Source of the DNA: Achromobacter xylosoxidans
GTDB taxonomy: Bacteria; Pseudomonadota; Gammaproteobacteria; Burkholderiales; Burkholderiaceae_B
DNA: 64,000 nt
NCBI RefSeq assembly: GCF_001457475.1
Contig: NZ_LN831029.1
Span: forward strand, 2,914,001 to 2,978,000
Reading direction: 5' to 3'
The position numbers and the translations under genes are program-made. Positions 46,729 to 58,425 of the stretch are shown in pieces. The notes under the pieces were generated by a model. It searched no databases, was not told the DNA's origin, and saw only the letters and a program-made list of their open reading frames with translations. The number at the start of each line of letters is the position of its first letter. Position 1 is the first letter of the stretch.

Positions 46729-48453
46729 GGACGGGGTGACGGTGAGGGCGCCGACACCCAGTGTCACGAACGGGAAGAAGCGCGGCACGCCGTAGCGGTC
46801 CTCGGCCTCGATGCCGCCGTTGCGGCGGCCTTCGTCGTCGTACAGGTCGATGGCGCGTTCATTGAATTCGGCGATGATGCGCTGGATGCGTTCGCTCCAG
46901 TCGGGGCTGCACAGCAGCACCACGAAGTCGTCGCCGCCAACGTGGCCGACGAAATCGCGCAGCGGGTCGCAGTGGCGCTTGATGACGTCGGCGGTCAGCA
47001 TGATCATGTCGTCGCCGCGCCAGTAGCCGTAGACGTCGTTGAACGGCTTGAAGTTGTTCAGGTCGCCATAGCAGATGGTGAAGTCCGCGGCGTCGTCCAG
47101 CAGCGTGGCGATGTGCCGGCTGATGGGGATGTTGCCCGGCAGCGAGGTCAGCGGATTGGCATAGCGCGCGGCCTCGATGCGCATCTCGGTCACGGACCGC
47201 ACCAGCGTCTCGCCGGTGGCCAGGCCGTCGTAGCGGCCGTCGCGGGTGATGATCAGCCCGTCCATCAGGTAGCGCTGGTCTTCGGAGATCAGCACGTGGC
47301 TCAACTGGTCGATGGACACGTCCAGGTCGACCAGCACCGGCTCGGCGTTCATGAAGGTCGAGCAGGCGTCGCGGCCGAACAGCTCGCGGGTGTAGCGCTG
47401 CGCATAGTGCTCGGAAAAATCGCGGCGGTTGATGATGCCCACCGGCCGGTTGTCGGCGTCGACCACGGCCACCGCGTGCAGGCTCTTGTGCTCGATGAAG
47501 AGACGATGCACGTCGTCGTTGGTGTGCTTGTTCAGCAAGGCGGCCGGGGCCTCGACCCGCAGGCTGGCGGCGGTGCCGCCGGCCGATCGTTGCGACAGCG
47601 GAGCCGGCGCGCGCACCCGCAGCGAGTCGCGCAGCGGCGGGGTCAGTTCGGTCAGCAGGGTTTCGTCGGGACGGCCCAGCAGCCAGCCCTGGGCGTAGCG
47701 GATCTCCAGGTCGCGCACCACCGCCAGGTCCTCGGCGGTCTCGATGCCCTCGGCGACGATGGCCGTGCCCAGGTACTGCGCCACCTTGAGGATGGCGCGC
47801 ACCATGTTCTGCTTGCGGTCGTCGTGGCCGATGCCATTGAAGAAGTAGCGGTCGATCTTGACCAGGTCGGGCTGCATTTCGGCCCATAGCTGCAGGTTCG
47901 AATTGCCCACGCCATAGTCGTCCAGCGCGATGCGCATGCCATATTCGCGCAGGCAGGCGAAGGCGCTGCCCAGCGTCGACATGTGCTCGGACAGCGGGTC
48001 CTGCTCGGTCAGTTCGACAATGATGTCGGACGGCGCCAGGGTGCAGTCCTTGAGCAGGCGCAAGGGCATTTCGTCCCCCCATAGCGACCAGTAGTGGATC
48101 AGCGCCGAACCCGACAGGTTCAGGAACAGCTTGCCGGCAGCCGGGTTCTGGTTGAAACCCTGGGCGCCGGCGCGAAAGCTCGCCAGCTCCAGTTGTGGAT
48201 GCAGGCCCTGGCGGCGGGCCTCGGCGAACAGGGCGTCCGGAAAGTGCAGGGTGGTGTCGACCGGGCCGCGGATCAGGCTTTCGTGGCCATAGATGCGGCT
48301 GTGGGACAGGTCGATCACCGGTTGAAAACGGGGGCGCAACAGCCGTTCGCGCAGGATGCCCGCCAGGCTGACCGGCGCGGGCGTCGCGGCGCCGGTGGAA
48401 AGGGGAGGCGCGCTGGCCGCGGCCGGCCGGGGCAAAGCGTGAAGTGGGTTCAT
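46597..48453 (-). CDS. Cyclic-di-GMP protein: EAL-CBS-GGDEF
   Basis: 618 residues. The EAL domain (about 40-275) keeps its core residues: [54 protein letters not shown] and QGWLLGRP, so phosphodiesterase activity is likely. A CBS pair (about 305-425; [20 protein letters not shown]) may sense adenylate nucleotides. The GGDEF domain (about 440-600; [20 protein letters not shown]) has GGDDF in place of GGDEF, so cyclase activity is doubtful. No membrane segment. Its 3' end overlaps the convergent chemoreceptor gene. Confidence 0.9.
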   Translation of the reverse strand: MNPLHALPRPAAASAPPLSTGAATPAPVSLAGILRERLLRPRFQPVIDLSHSRIYGHESLIRGPVDTTLHFPDALFAEARRQGLHPQLELASFRAGAQGFNQNPAAGKLFLNLSGSALIHYWSLWGDEMPLRLLKDCTLAPSDIIVELTEQDPLSEHMSTLGSAFACLREYGMRIALDDYGVGNSNLQLWAEMQPDLVKIDRYFFNGIGHDDRKQNMVRAILKVAQYLGTAIVAEGIETAEDLAVVRDLEIRYAQGWLLGRPDETLLTELTPPLRDSLRVRAPAPLSQRSAGGTAASLRVEAPAALLNKHTNDDVHRLFIEHKSLHAVAVVDADNRPVGIINRRDFSEHYAQRYTRELFGRDACSTFMNAEPVLVDLDVSIDQLSHVLISEDQRYLMDGLIITRDGRYDGLATGETLVRSVTEMRIEAARYANPLTSLPGNIPISRHIATLLDDAADFTICYGDLNNFKPFNDVYGYWRGDDMIMLTADVIKRHCDPLRDFVGHVGGDDFVVLLCSPDWSERIQRIIAEFNERAIDLYDDEGRRNGGIEAEDRYGVPRFFPFVTLGVGALTVTPSLCERIRPEDIASAAAHVKHKVKHGNLSLVAERYSGASLPQVAA

Positions 48454-48579
48454 CGCCGGGGCGTTCAGATACGATCAGTGACAAGATTGATCATATTGAC
48501 AACGAAATATGTCGGCGTTGTTTCGCCATCGCGGCGGTTACGCCTGGGCATCGGCCCCGCGCCCTATACAATTTGGCCC

Positions 48580-49203
48580 ATGACATCCCCCAAGATTCCC
48601 GATTCCCTGCGCCGCGTCGTGCTGGCGTCCAACAACCCCGGCAAGCTGCGCGAGTTCTCCGCCTTGTTCGCGCCGCTCGGCATCGAGCTGGTGCCGCAGG
48701 GCGAACTCGGCGTGCCCGAAGCCGAGGAGCCGCACGTCACCTTCGTCGAAAACGCGCTGGCCAAGGCGCGCCACGCCAGCCGCCTGACCGGCCTGCCAGC
48801 GCTGGCCGACGATTCGGGCCTTTGCGTGGCCGCGCTGGGCGGCGCGCCGGGCGTGTACTCGGCCCGCTACGCCAAGATGCATGGCGGCGAGAAATCCGAC
48901 CAGGCCAACAACGCGCTGCTGGTCGAGAAGCTGGCGGCGGCCAGCGACCGCAGCGCCTGTTACGTGGCGGTACTGGCCCTGGTGCGCGGCGAGAACGATC
49001 CGCGTCCCCTGATCGGCGAAGGCCTGTGGCAGGGCGAGATCATCGACCAGCCCGAAGGGGTGAACGGTTTCGGCTACGATCCGCATTTCTATCTGCCCGA
49101 TCAGGGCCTGACGGCCGCCGCGCTCGAACCCGAGGAAAAGAATGCCATCAGCCATCGCGCCCGGGCCCTGCGCGAATTGCTGAGCAAGCTGAACCAGGCT
49201 TGA
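48580..49203 (+). CDS. rdgB: Non-canonical purine NTP pyrophosphatase (RdgB/HAM1)
   Basis: 207 residues. Signatures: VVLASNNPGKLREFSALFAP, FVENALAKARHASRLTGLPA, LADDSGLCVAALGGAPGVYS and GFGYDPHFYLPD. Removes ITP, XTP and dITP from the nucleotide pool. The start at 48580 lies in a weak ribosome-site context. It is followed 30 bases later by hemW. Confidence 0.96.
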   Translation: MTSPKIPDSLRRVVLASNNPGKLREFSALFAPLGIELVPQGELGVPEAEEPHVTFVENALAKARHASRLTGLPALADDSGLCVAALGGAPGVYSARYAKMHGGEKSDQANNALLVEKLAAASDRSACYVAVLALVRGENDPRPLIGEGLWQGEIIDQPEGVNGFGYDPHFYLPDQGLTAAALEPEEKNAISHRARALRELLSKLNQA

Positions 49204-49233
49204 CACGGGCGCCGTGGCGCCCAGGAACACCGA

Positions 49234-50457
49234 ATGTCCATCACCATCCCCATCCGCGCCGAATCGGGCGCGGCCCGTACGCGCCTGATCACCCCGGCCG
49301 GCGCCACGCTGACCAGCCTGCCGCCGCTGTCGGTCTATGTGCACGTGCCATGGTGCGTGCGCAAGTGTCCGTACTGTGATTTCAACTCGCATGCGGCGCC
49401 CGGCGGCGAGATTCCCGAACGCGCCTACCTGGACGCATTGCGCAGCGACTTGGAGCAGGCGCTGCCGTCGATCTGGGGCCGCCAGGTGGTTTCGGTATTC
49501 ATCGGCGGCGGCACGCCCAGCCTGCTCTCGGCCGCCGGCCTGGACGAGCTGCTGGCGATGCTGCGCGCCTGTCTGAACGTATGGCCCGACGCCGAAATCA
49601 CCATGGAGGCCAATCCCGGCACCGCCGAGGCCGGCCGGTTCCGCGACTACGCCGCCAGCGGCGTGACGCGCTTTTCGCTGGGCATCCAGAGCTTCGACGA
49701 CGCCCAATTGAAGAAGCTGGGCCGCATCCACGATTCGGCCCAGGCCCGCGCCGCCATCGAGATGGCCCAGCGCGCCGCGCCGCGCGTCAATCTGGACATG
49801 ATGTTCGCGCTGCCCGGGCAGACCCTGGCGGCCTGCGTGGACGATCTGCGCCAGGCCATCGGCTTCGGCACCGAGCACCTGTCGCTCTATCACCTGACGA
49901 TGGAGCCGAACACGGTATTCGCCAAGTTTCCCCCCGAAGACCTGCCGGACGACGACACCAGCGCCGCGATGCAGGACGCGGTCGAGGCCGAACTTGCCGC
50001 GGCCGGCTTGGCGCGCTACGAGGTCTCGGCGTACGCGCGGCCCGGCGCGCGCTGCCGCCACAACCTGAATTACTGGGAATTCGGCGACTACCTTGGCCTG
50101 GGGCCGGGCGCGCACGGCAAGTTGTCATTCCACGACCGCATCGTGCGCGAGGCGCGCCTGCGCAGCCCGGAGTCCTGGTTGCGGGCCGCCGCCGCGCGCG
50201 ACGGCAGCCACCTGGCCGAGAGCCGCCAGGTCGGCCCGGACGAACTGCCGTTCGAGTTCATGCTCAATGCCTTGCGGCTCAAGGACGGGGTGGCCGCCAC
50301 CCTGTTCAACGAGCGCACCGGCCTGTCGCTGGCCGCCATTGCGCACCAATTGGAGGCAGCGTCCGCCAAGGGCCTGCTGGACGCCGATCCCACCCGGCTG
50401 CGGGCCACGCCCCTGGGCTGGCGCTTCCTGAACGACCTGCAGGAAATGTTCCTGTAG
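49234..50457 (+). CDS. hemW: HemW-type radical SAM haem chaperone
   Basis: 407 residues. The radical-SAM motif is [13 protein letters not shown], with the extra Cys-to-Phe (CDF) typical of HemW and of coproporphyrinogen III oxidase relatives. [23 protein letters not shown] and [20 protein letters not shown] follow. The C-terminal domain includes [14 protein letters not shown]. HemW binds haem and delivers it to apoproteins; older annotation as HemN is misleading. Adjacent to rdgB, as is usual. Confidence 0.93.
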   Translation: MSITIPIRAESGAARTRLITPAGATLTSLPPLSVYVHVPWCVRKCPYCDFNSHAAPGGEIPERAYLDALRSDLEQALPSIWGRQVVSVFIGGGTPSLLSAAGLDELLAMLRACLNVWPDAEITMEANPGTAEAGRFRDYAASGVTRFSLGIQSFDDAQLKKLGRIHDSAQARAAIEMAQRAAPRVNLDMMFALPGQTLAACVDDLRQAIGFGTEHLSLYHLTMEPNTVFAKFPPEDLPDDDTSAAMQDAVEAELAAAGLARYEVSAYARPGARCRHNLNYWEFGDYLGLGPGAHGKLSFHDRIVREARLRSPESWLRAAAARDGSHLAESRQVGPDELPFEFMLNALRLKDGVAATLFNERTGLSLAAIAHQLEAASAKGLLDADPTRLRATPLGWRFLNDLQEMFL

Positions 50458-50471
50458 CAATCAGGCACCAG

Positions 50472-50497
50472 GATGGGGCAATCATGCCCCATCTTTT
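50472..50497 (+). terminator. Terminator after hemW
   Basis: GATGGGGC-AATCAT-GCCCCATC followed by TTTT, 14 bases after the stop codon; a clean intrinsic terminator just before the glnA control region. Confidence 0.88.
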
Positions 50498-50514
50498 GCA
50501 CCAAATTGGTGCTA
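50497..50514 (+). promoter_or_regulatory. NtrC (GlnG) binding site
   Basis: TGCACCAAATTGGTGCTA closely matches the NtrC consensus TGCACYnnnnnTGGTGCA and centres about 60 bases before the sigma-54 promoter. Confidence 0.82.
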
Positions 50515-50565
50515 CATTTTCCCATCGCCTTGCCGCCTTCCCCGGGCAATCCCGGGGGTAAAACC

Positions 50566-50581
50566 TGGCACGCTTATTGCT
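50566..50581 (+). promoter_or_regulatory. Sigma-54 promoter of glnA
   Basis: TGGCACGCTTATTGCT matches TGGCACG-N4-TTGCW, with GG and GC spaced for RpoN. glnA starts about 60 bases downstream, and the NtrC genes follow it, so this is the classical nitrogen-controlled promoter. Confidence 0.88.
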
Positions 50582-50641
50582 TCCTTCTTTTATGCCAGTC
50601 GAGCGGCACAGCCCTCGACCCTTTTATCTAATGGAGATGAC

Positions 50642-52054
50642 ATGGCAAGCCCGAAAGACGTCCTGAAACAGATCGCCGACAACGAAGTCAAATTCGTGGA
50701 TTTCCGCTTTACCGATACGGTCGGCCGCGAGCACCACGTGTCGGTGCCCACGACCGCGATCGATGAAGACAAGCTGGAAAGCGGGCAGGCCTTCGACGGT
50801 TCGTCGATCCCGGGCTGGAAGGGCATCGAAGCCTCCGACATGCTGCTCATCCCCGACCTGGCCACCGCCAACCTGGATCCGTTCCGCGAAGAGCCGACCC
50901 TGATCCTGTCGTGCGACGTGGTCGAGCCGTCCGACCTGAAGGGCTACGACCGCGACCCGCGTTCGCTGGCCAAGCGCGCCGAAGCCTACCTGAAGGCCTC
51001 GGGCCTGGGCGACACCGCCTACTTCGGTCCGGAACCCGAATTCTTCGTGTTCGACGGCGTGACCTGGAACACCGACATGTCGGGCACCTTCGTCAAGATC
51101 AAGTCGGAAGAGGCCTCCTGGTCCACCGGCCTGGAATTCGAAGGCGGCAACACCGGCCATCGTCCCGCGGTCAAGGGCGGCTACTTCCCGGTTCCTCCGG
51201 TTGACTCGTTCCAGGACATGCGTTCGGAAATGTGCCTGCTGATGGAACAGATGGGCGTGCCGGTCGAAGTGCACCACCATGAAGTGGCCGGCGCCGGCCA
51301 GCTGGAAATCGGCACCAAGTTCAGCACCCTGGTGCAACGCGCCGACTGGACCCAGATCGTCAAGTACATCGTGCACAACGTGGCCCACGCCTACGGCAAG
51401 ACCGCCACCTTCATGCCCAAGCCCGTCGTCGGCGACAACGGTTCCGGCATGCACGTGCACCAGTCGATCTGGAAGGACGGCCAGAACCTGTTCGCGGGCA
51501 ACGGCTACGCCGGCCTGTCGGAATTCGCGCTGTACTACATCGGCGGCATCATCAAGCACGCCCGCGCGCTGAACGCCATCACCAACCCCGGCACCAACTC
51601 GTACAAGCGCCTGGTTCCGCACTACGAAGCCCCGGTCAAGCTGGCCTACTCGGCCCGCAACCGTTCGGCCTCGATCCGCATCCCGTACGTGGGCAACCCG
51701 AAGGGCCGTCGCGTCGAAGCGCGCTTCCCGGACCCCCTGGCCAACCCGTACCTGGCCTTCTCGGCCCTGATGATGGCCGGCCTGGACGGCGTGCAGAACA
51801 AGATCCACCCGGGCGATCCGGCCGACAAGAACCTGTACGACCTGCCGCCGGAAGAAGACGCGAAGATCCCGACCGTCTGCTCCTCGCTGGAACAGGCCCT
51901 GGAAGCGCTGGACAACGACCGCGAGTTCCTGACCCGCGGCGGCGTGTTCAGCAACGACATGCTCAACGCCTACATCGACCTGAAGATGGCCGATGTGAAC
52001 CGTCTGCGCATGACCACGCATCCGGTCGAATTCGACATGTACTACAGCCTCTGA
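50642..52054 (+). CDS. glnA: Glutamine synthetase, type I
   Basis: 470 residues, GS-I beta type. [47 protein letters not shown] and [18 protein letters not shown] are all present. Tyr399 in NLYDLPPEE is the adenylylation site used by GlnE. Makes glutamine from glutamate, ammonia and ATP. A GGAG site stands before the ATG, and expression should depend on NtrC and sigma-54. The 191 bases after it show no gene and separate it from glnL. Confidence 0.98.
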   Translation: MASPKDVLKQIADNEVKFVDFRFTDTVGREHHVSVPTTAIDEDKLESGQAFDGSSIPGWKGIEASDMLLIPDLATANLDPFREEPTLILSCDVVEPSDLKGYDRDPRSLAKRAEAYLKASGLGDTAYFGPEPEFFVFDGVTWNTDMSGTFVKIKSEEASWSTGLEFEGGNTGHRPAVKGGYFPVPPVDSFQDMRSEMCLLMEQMGVPVEVHHHEVAGAGQLEIGTKFSTLVQRADWTQIVKYIVHNVAHAYGKTATFMPKPVVGDNGSGMHVHQSIWKDGQNLFAGNGYAGLSEFALYYIGGIIKHARALNAITNPGTNSYKRLVPHYEAPVKLAYSARNRSASIRIPYVGNPKGRRVEARFPDPLANPYLAFSALMMAGLDGVQNKIHPGDPADKNLYDLPPEEDAKIPTVCSSLEQALEALDNDREFLTRGGVFSNDMLNAYIDLKMADVNRLRMTTHPVEFDMYYSL

Positions 52055-52245
52055 TCCCAGGGGCCGTGGCTGGGGGAGCGCGATGATGTAGGCAGAAACC
52101 AGGGCCGACACCACGCGCACCGCCAGGTCGCCGACCAAAGGCTTGCCCGTCCGGCCCCGCGCCGGCGGGCAGGGCGCCGCGCTCGCGGGCGCCGCCGGAC
52201 CGGCGTGCCGATTTCCCCCATGTAGTCATTCGGGTACGTTGAAAA

Positions 52246-53309
52246 ATGAATGTAGAAGCTCTCGATCTGCTTGCCACGTCCGTTTTCCTGGTCAACGAAC
52301 GCGGTCATATCGAATACGCCAATGCGGCCGCCGAGGATCTTTTCGGCCGTTCCCGCAAGCAGCTGCGCGGCCATTCCGCCGCCACGCTGTTCGACAATCC
52401 TGAGAACATTCAGTCGTCCATCGACCGCGCCGCCGCTGGCAGGTATGCCGACGTCCGGCAACTGGCATCGCTGCGCCGCGCCGCTGAATCGGTGGAAGTG
52501 GCGGTGACCACGGTGGGACTGAGCGGCCAGCCCTGGCCCGCATTGATCGAGACCCGCGAGATCGAGCAGCGCGTGCTGGCCGACCGCAATCACCGCCTGG
52601 TCGACGAGATCGAGGCGCACCGCGAGCTGCTGCGCAACCTCGCGCATGAAGTCAAGAATCCCCTGGGCGGCTTGCGCGGCGCCGCGCAACTGCTGGAAGC
52701 CGAGCTGCCGAGCGCGGCGCTGGCCGAATACACCCAGGTCATCATTTCCGAAGCCGACCGCCTGCAGGCGCTGGTGGACCGCCTGAGCGGGCCGCAGCGC
52801 GTGCCGCTGAACGCGCGGCCGGTGAACATCCACGAGATCTGCGAGCGCGTCTGCGCGCTGATCCAGGCCGAATTCCGCAACGACGTCACGCTGGTGCGCG
52901 ACTACGACGCCTCCATGCCCGACCTGAAGGGCGACGCCGCCCGCCTGATGCAGGCGGTGCTGAACGTGGCCCGCAACGCCGCGCAGGAACTGGTGGCGCG
53001 GCCGCAGGCGCCCGGGCTGGAGCCGGGCGTGGTCACGCTGCGCACGCGCGTCGCGCGGCAGGTCATGCTGGCGCACCGCCAGCACCGCCTGGCGCTGGAA
53101 CTGTCCATCATCGACAACGGCCCCGGCGTGCCGGACCACATCCGCGACCGCATCTTCCACCCCCTGGTCACCGCTCGCGCCGGCGGGACCGGGCTGGGCC
53201 TGAGCCTGGCCCAGGATTTCGTGCAGCAGCACGGAGGCATCATCGAATTTGAATCCCGACCCGGGCGCACCGAGTTTCGCCTGGTCCTACCGATGGAGCC
53301 CGCACTCTG

Positions 53310-53310
<1 letters not shown>
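52246..53310 (+). CDS. glnL: Nitrogen sensor kinase NtrB
   Basis: 354 residues. An N-terminal PAS domain (ATSVFLVNERGHIEYANAAA) precedes the phospho-acceptor His134 in LAHEVKNPLGGLRGAAQLLE. The ATPase domain shows ARNAAQELV (N box), IDNGPGVPD (G1) and GGTGLGLSLAQDF (G2). A soluble kinase controlled by PII that phosphorylates NtrC when nitrogen is short. Its stop overlaps the glnG start by one base (TGATG). The ribosome site is weak. Confidence 0.95.
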
Positions 53311-54812
<1,502 letters not shown>

Positions 54813-54830
54813 GGCACATTTGCCTGGAAC

Positions 54831-54859
54831 ACGCGGGCGGCGCTGCGTCGCCCGCGTGG
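54831..54859. terminator. Hairpin between glnG and the LysR gene
   Basis: CACGCGGGCG / CGCCCGCGTG, a 10-bp stem with a 9-base loop between two convergent genes, no T-run; probably serves both directions. Confidence 0.5.
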
Positions 54860-54883
54860 CCTCCTCTCGCGGAAACGACGCGC

Positions 54884-55801
54884 TCACGCCATGCCGAGCA
54901 GCCCTTCGCACAGGCGCGGCGACTTCAGCTTCTGCAGCCACCACTTCAACGCCTCGCCCGGCGCCTCCGCCCGCCACGCATACGCCACGTGCTCGGTCAG
55001 CGACATGCCCTCGTCGGTATCGCAGACCACCAGCACGCCCTGCGCCAGATAGGGCGCCGCCAGCGTCAGCGGCAGGTAGCCGCAGCCCAGGCCGCGGATC
55101 TGCGCCTCGATCTTGGCCTGCATCGTCGGCATCACCAGCGTCGGTTGCTCGGCCAGGATGCCGCGGGATTGAGGCGGCAGGTTGCGCGAGGTGTCGGCCA
55201 CCACCACCGCGCAATAGCGCGTGATGTCGGCGCGGCTCAAGGGCTGCGGCGCCGACGCCAGCGGGTGATGCGCGGCCACGCAGAAGCCGAACTGGGCCTG
55301 GCCCATGGTCTGTGAGCGGTAGGGGCCGGTGGGCTCGCCCGCCGCGCCCGCGCCGATCACGAGGTCGGCGCGGTTCGAGGTCAGCGCGTCCCAGTTGCCG
55401 CTCAGCACTTCGGTCGAAAAGCGCAGCGTGGTCGCGCTGCCCAGCGCCTGGAACTCTTCAACTAGGTCGTACAGCGGCCGCCACGGCAGCACCGCGCTGA
55501 CCGCGATGCGCAGTTCCACCTCCCAGCCGGTCGCGATGCGCTTGACCCGGCAGGCCAGATCGTCCAGCGACTGCAATACGTGGCGGCCATCCTTGAGCAG
55601 GGTCTCGCCGGCTGGCGTCAGCACGGCGCGGTGGCCGGATCGGTCGAACAGCAGCACGTCCAGCCCATCCTCCAGCTTGCGGATCGCGTAGGTCACGGCG
55701 GAGGGCACCTTGTCCAGCTCGCGCGCCGCCTTGGCGAAGCTGCCGTGGCGCGCGATCGCGTCCACCAGGACCAGCAATTCGGGGGTGATCGGCTGTTGCA
55801 T
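54884..55801 (-). CDS. LysR-family transcriptional regulator
   Basis: 305 residues. N-terminal helix-turn-helix (ELLVLVDAIARHGSFAKAAR then ELDKVPSAVTYAIRKLEDGL) and a periplasmic-binding-protein-like effector domain with LRIAVSAVLPWRPLYDLVEE. The ATG at 55801 gives the normal family N terminus; a TTG start 17 codons earlier is less likely. It is divergent from the first pirin gene and probably controls it. Confidence 0.9.
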   Translation of the reverse strand: MQQPITPELLVLVDAIARHGSFAKAARELDKVPSAVTYAIRKLEDGLDVLLFDRSGHRAVLTPAGETLLKDGRHVLQSLDDLACRVKRIATGWEVELRIAVSAVLPWRPLYDLVEEFQALGSATTLRFSTEVLSGNWDALTSNRADLVIGAGAAGEPTGPYRSQTMGQAQFGFCVAAHHPLASAPQPLSRADITRYCAVVVADTSRNLPPQSRGILAEQPTLVMPTMQAKIEAQIRGLGCGYLPLTLAAPYLAQGVLVVCDTDEGMSLTEHVAYAWRAEAPGEALKWWLQKLKSPRLCEGLLGMA

Positions 55802-55825
55802 GGGGACGGGCTCCGGAAAATATCG

Positions 55826-55840
55826 TTCAAATAATTTGAA
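55826..55840. promoter_or_regulatory. Palindrome in the LysR/pirin intergenic region
   Basis: TTCAAATAATTTGAA is a perfect 15-base palindrome 25-39 bases before the LysR start. TTCAAAT recurs at 55848 and ATTTGAA near 55970, so several half-sites span the divergent promoters, as expected for LysR binding. Confidence 0.6.
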
Positions 55841-55988
55841 TGGTTTCTTCAAATCATAGCGTCAAATCGGCTTCCAAGTACGCGCACAATGTCATTCATG
55901 CCGGTTGCGCAGCGTTGTCTTCCCGACCGGAAAGCAGGGAAGCCAGCCACCGCGAAACCATTCACTTATTTGAAACAGGGAGTCCACT

Positions 55989-56687
55989 ATGCTTACCATT
56001 CGCCGTAGCGCCGAACGCGGTCACGCCAACCACGGGTGGCTCGATTCGTTCCACACCTTCTCGTTCGCCAACTACTACGATCCGGCCCATATGGGTTTCG
56101 GCGCGCTGCGCGTGATCAACGATGACCGCATCGCCGCCGGCCGCGGCTTCGGCACCCACGGGCACCGCGACATGGAGATCATCACCTACGTGCTGGACGG
56201 CGCCATCGCGCACAAGGACAGCATGGGCAGCGGTTCCACCATCCAGCCCGGCAACGTGCAGCGGATGAGCGCTGGCCGCGGCGTGATGCATTCCGAGTTC
56301 AACCCGCGCGCCGACAAGGAAACGCACATGCTGCAGATCTGGATCGAGCCGAACGTCACCGGCATCGCGCCGGAGTACGAGGAAAAGGCGTTCAGCGACG
56401 CGCAAAAGCGCGGCCGCCTGCAAGCCCTGGTGTCGGGCGACGGCGTCGATGGTTCGATGATCATCCACCAGGACGCGCGGCTCTACGCCGGCCTGTTCAA
56501 CGGCGACGAGTCGGCCACGCTGGAACTGGCCCCCGGCCGCCGTGCCTGGGTGCACGTGGCGCGCGGCGGCCTGACGGTCAATGGCGTCGCCCTGGCGGCC
56601 GGCGACGCGGTCGCCATCAGCGATGAAACGCGGGTGGCGCTGTCCGGCGGCGACAACGCCGAGGTGCTGGTGTTCGACCTGGCCTGA
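55989..56687 (+). CDS. Pirin-family protein (YhhW-like)
   Basis: 232 residues, bicupin of the pirin family. Metal-binding residues are in GTHGHRDMEIITYVLDG (two His) and GVMHSEFNPRA (His and Glu) of the N-terminal cupin. E. coli YhhW shows quercetin 2,3-dioxygenase activity; the physiological role is unclear. GGGAG precedes the ATG. It ends before a strong terminator, so the second pirin has its own transcript. Confidence 0.93.
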   Translation: MLTIRRSAERGHANHGWLDSFHTFSFANYYDPAHMGFGALRVINDDRIAAGRGFGTHGHRDMEIITYVLDGAIAHKDSMGSGSTIQPGNVQRMSAGRGVMHSEFNPRADKETHMLQIWIEPNVTGIAPEYEEKAFSDAQKRGRLQALVSGDGVDGSMIIHQDARLYAGLFNGDESATLELAPGRRAWVHVARGGLTVNGVALAAGDAVAISDETRVALSGGDNAEVLVFDLA

Positions 56688-56695
56688 CGGCCGGC

Positions 56696-56730
56696 GGCCG
56701 GGCGGACCAATGGTCCGCCCGGCCTGTTTT
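56696..56730 (+). terminator. Terminator between the two pirin genes
   Basis: A 13-bp perfect stem (GGCCGGGCGGACC / GGTCCGCCCGGCC) with a 3-base loop followed by TGTTTT, 9 bases after the first pirin's stop. Confidence 0.85.
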
Positions 56731-56837
56731 CGATGCGTGGCCGGTCCGCCGTCGGGCGATGGCGCGGCAGGCGGTTCAGCAAAGGCCCCCGGGGCCTTAA
56801 CATGGTCCCAAGACGGCCAACCTACAGGAGCATTTCC

Positions 56838-57743
56838 ATGTCCACCTTGTCCCAACCCGGCGATAGCCAGATCGAAACCGTGGTGGTGCCGCGCAGCAGC
56901 GATCTCGGCGGCTTCGAAGTCCGCCGCGCGCTGCCCTCGGCGCAGCGCCGCACCGTCGGCCCGTTCGTGTTCCTGGACCACATGGGCCCGGTCGAATTCG
57001 CCGCGGGCTCGGGCATTGACGTGCGCCCGCATCCGCACATCGGCCTGTCCACCGTGACCTACCTGTACGAAGGCTCGATGGTGCACCGCGATGGCGCCGG
57101 CAACACGCAGACCATCCTGCCGGGCGAAGTGAACTGGATGACGGCCGGCCGCGGCATCGTCCATTCCGAACGTTCCTCGCCCGAAAGCCGGCAGGCCGCG
57201 CAGCGCCTGACCGGATTGCAGATCTGGGTCGGCCTGCCCAAGGCGCACGAGGAAACCGATCCCGGCTTCACCCACTACGGCCTGGACGCCCAGCCCGTGG
57301 TCGAAGGCGAGGGCGTGCGCGCCCAGGTCGTGGCCGGCTCGCTGTTCGGCAAGACCTCGGCCGTCAAGACCCATTCGCCGCTGTTCTATGGCGACATGCA
57401 GTTGCGGGCCGGCGCCGTCACGGTGCTGCCCGCCGAACATGAAGAACGCGCCGCCTACCTGGCGGTCGGTTCCGTCGAGGTGGATGGGCAGGTGTTCGAA
57501 AGCGGCCGCCTGATCGTGTTCGCGCCGGGCCGCCCGGTGCAGATCCGCGCCTGTACCGACGCGCGCTTCGCGGTGCTCGGCGGCGAGCCGCTGGAAGGCC
57601 CGCGCTTCATCTGGTGGAACTTCGTCTCCAGCAGCAAGGACCGCATCGAGCAGGCCAAGCAAGACTGGCAGCGCAACCGCTTCGGCCAGACCGTGCCGGG
57701 CGACGAGACCGAGTTCATCCCGCTGCCGCCGCCGCGGGCCTGA
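56838..57743 (+). CDS. Pirin-family protein, second type
   Basis: 301 residues, longer than its neighbour and only distantly similar. The N-terminal cupin holds RPHPHIGLSTVTYLYEGSMV (two His) and GRGIVHSERSS (His and Glu). The second cupin keeps the fold (FYGDMQLRAGAVTVLPAEHE) without obvious ligands. CAGGAG precedes the ATG at 56838; the longer open frame crosses the terminator and is not used. Function unknown, possibly a dioxygenase. Confidence 0.9.
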   Translation: MSTLSQPGDSQIETVVVPRSSDLGGFEVRRALPSAQRRTVGPFVFLDHMGPVEFAAGSGIDVRPHPHIGLSTVTYLYEGSMVHRDGAGNTQTILPGEVNWMTAGRGIVHSERSSPESRQAAQRLTGLQIWVGLPKAHEETDPGFTHYGLDAQPVVEGEGVRAQVVAGSLFGKTSAVKTHSPLFYGDMQLRAGAVTVLPAEHEERAAYLAVGSVEVDGQVFESGRLIVFAPGRPVQIRACTDARFAVLGGEPLEGPRFIWWNFVSSSKDRIEQAKQDWQRNRFGQTVPGDETEFIPLPPPRA

Positions 57744-57749
57744 CGTCGG

Positions 57750-57792
57750 CGGCCGGAGCGTCGGGGCGGCATGCGCCCGGCGGCTCCGGCCG
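57750..57792. terminator. Hairpin between the second pirin gene and prfH
   Basis: CGGCCGGAGC / GCTCCGGCCG, a 10-bp stem between convergent genes, without a T-run; a likely shared stop. Confidence 0.5.
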
Positions 57793-57801
57793 ATTCGACG
57801 C

Positions 57802-58425
57802 CTATCGGGCTTTCAGCAACTCGAACGCCTCTCCCTTGAACACGCGCGCGGGGCCGCCCCGTGCCACCTCGTGGTGGAATTGCCGCCGCCGGGCGCGTTC
57901 CGTGGCGTGCGCGGCCTGCTCGTGTTGGGCCAGCCGATGCGCGATCAGCAGCGCGGCGATGCGCTTGTTGGCATGCTGGCTGCGTTCGGACTGCACCTTC
58001 ACGCTGATGCCCGTTGCCACGTGCGTCGCGCGCACCGCGGATTCCGTCTTGTTGACGTGCTGGCCGCCCGGCCCGGATGAACGCGTCGTTTCGAAGCGTA
58101 TTTCCGCGTCGAGGCGGCTGGCGGGCGGGTCGCAGCGCAAGGCGCCGATGAACCAGTTCTTGCGTTGATGGCCAGGGCGATAGGGGCTGGGGCAGATCCA
58201 CTGGATCGATCCCTCCCAGCACGCGGCCAGGCCGGCCGCGCCGGGGCCGTCCAGGGCCAGCAGCACCGAGCGGTACGTGCCGGCCTTGGCGCCGCTCTCC
58301 CGTTCGAGGATATCGACGCCAACGCCACGGGCCTCGGCCTCGCGCAACAGGTAGGCGAGGGCCTTGGCGACCGCCAGGCAGCATTCGTCGGGCCCCTGGG
58401 CCGCGGATAACTGTAGCAGCATCAT
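57802..58425 (-). CDS. prfH: PrfH, release-factor homologue
   Basis: 207 residues, shorter than RF1/RF2 because the stop-codon-reading domain is missing. The catalytic GGQ is at 120-122 in [20 protein letters not shown], followed by [20 protein letters not shown]. PrfH is described as freeing peptides from ribosomes broken in the 16S decoding centre, after which RtcB2 reseals the RNA. Its start overlaps the rtcB stop by one base (TGATG), which fits a two-step repair operon. Confidence 0.92.
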   Translation of the reverse strand: MMLLQLSAAQGPDECCLAVAKALAYLLREAEARGVGVDILERESGAKAGTYRSVLLALDGPGAAGLAACWEGSIQWICPSPYRPGHQRKNWFIGALRCDPPASRLDAEIRFETTRSSGPGGQHVNKTESAVRATHVATGISVKVQSERSQHANKRIAALLIAHRLAQHEQAAHATERARRRQFHHEVARGGPARVFKGEAFELLKAR

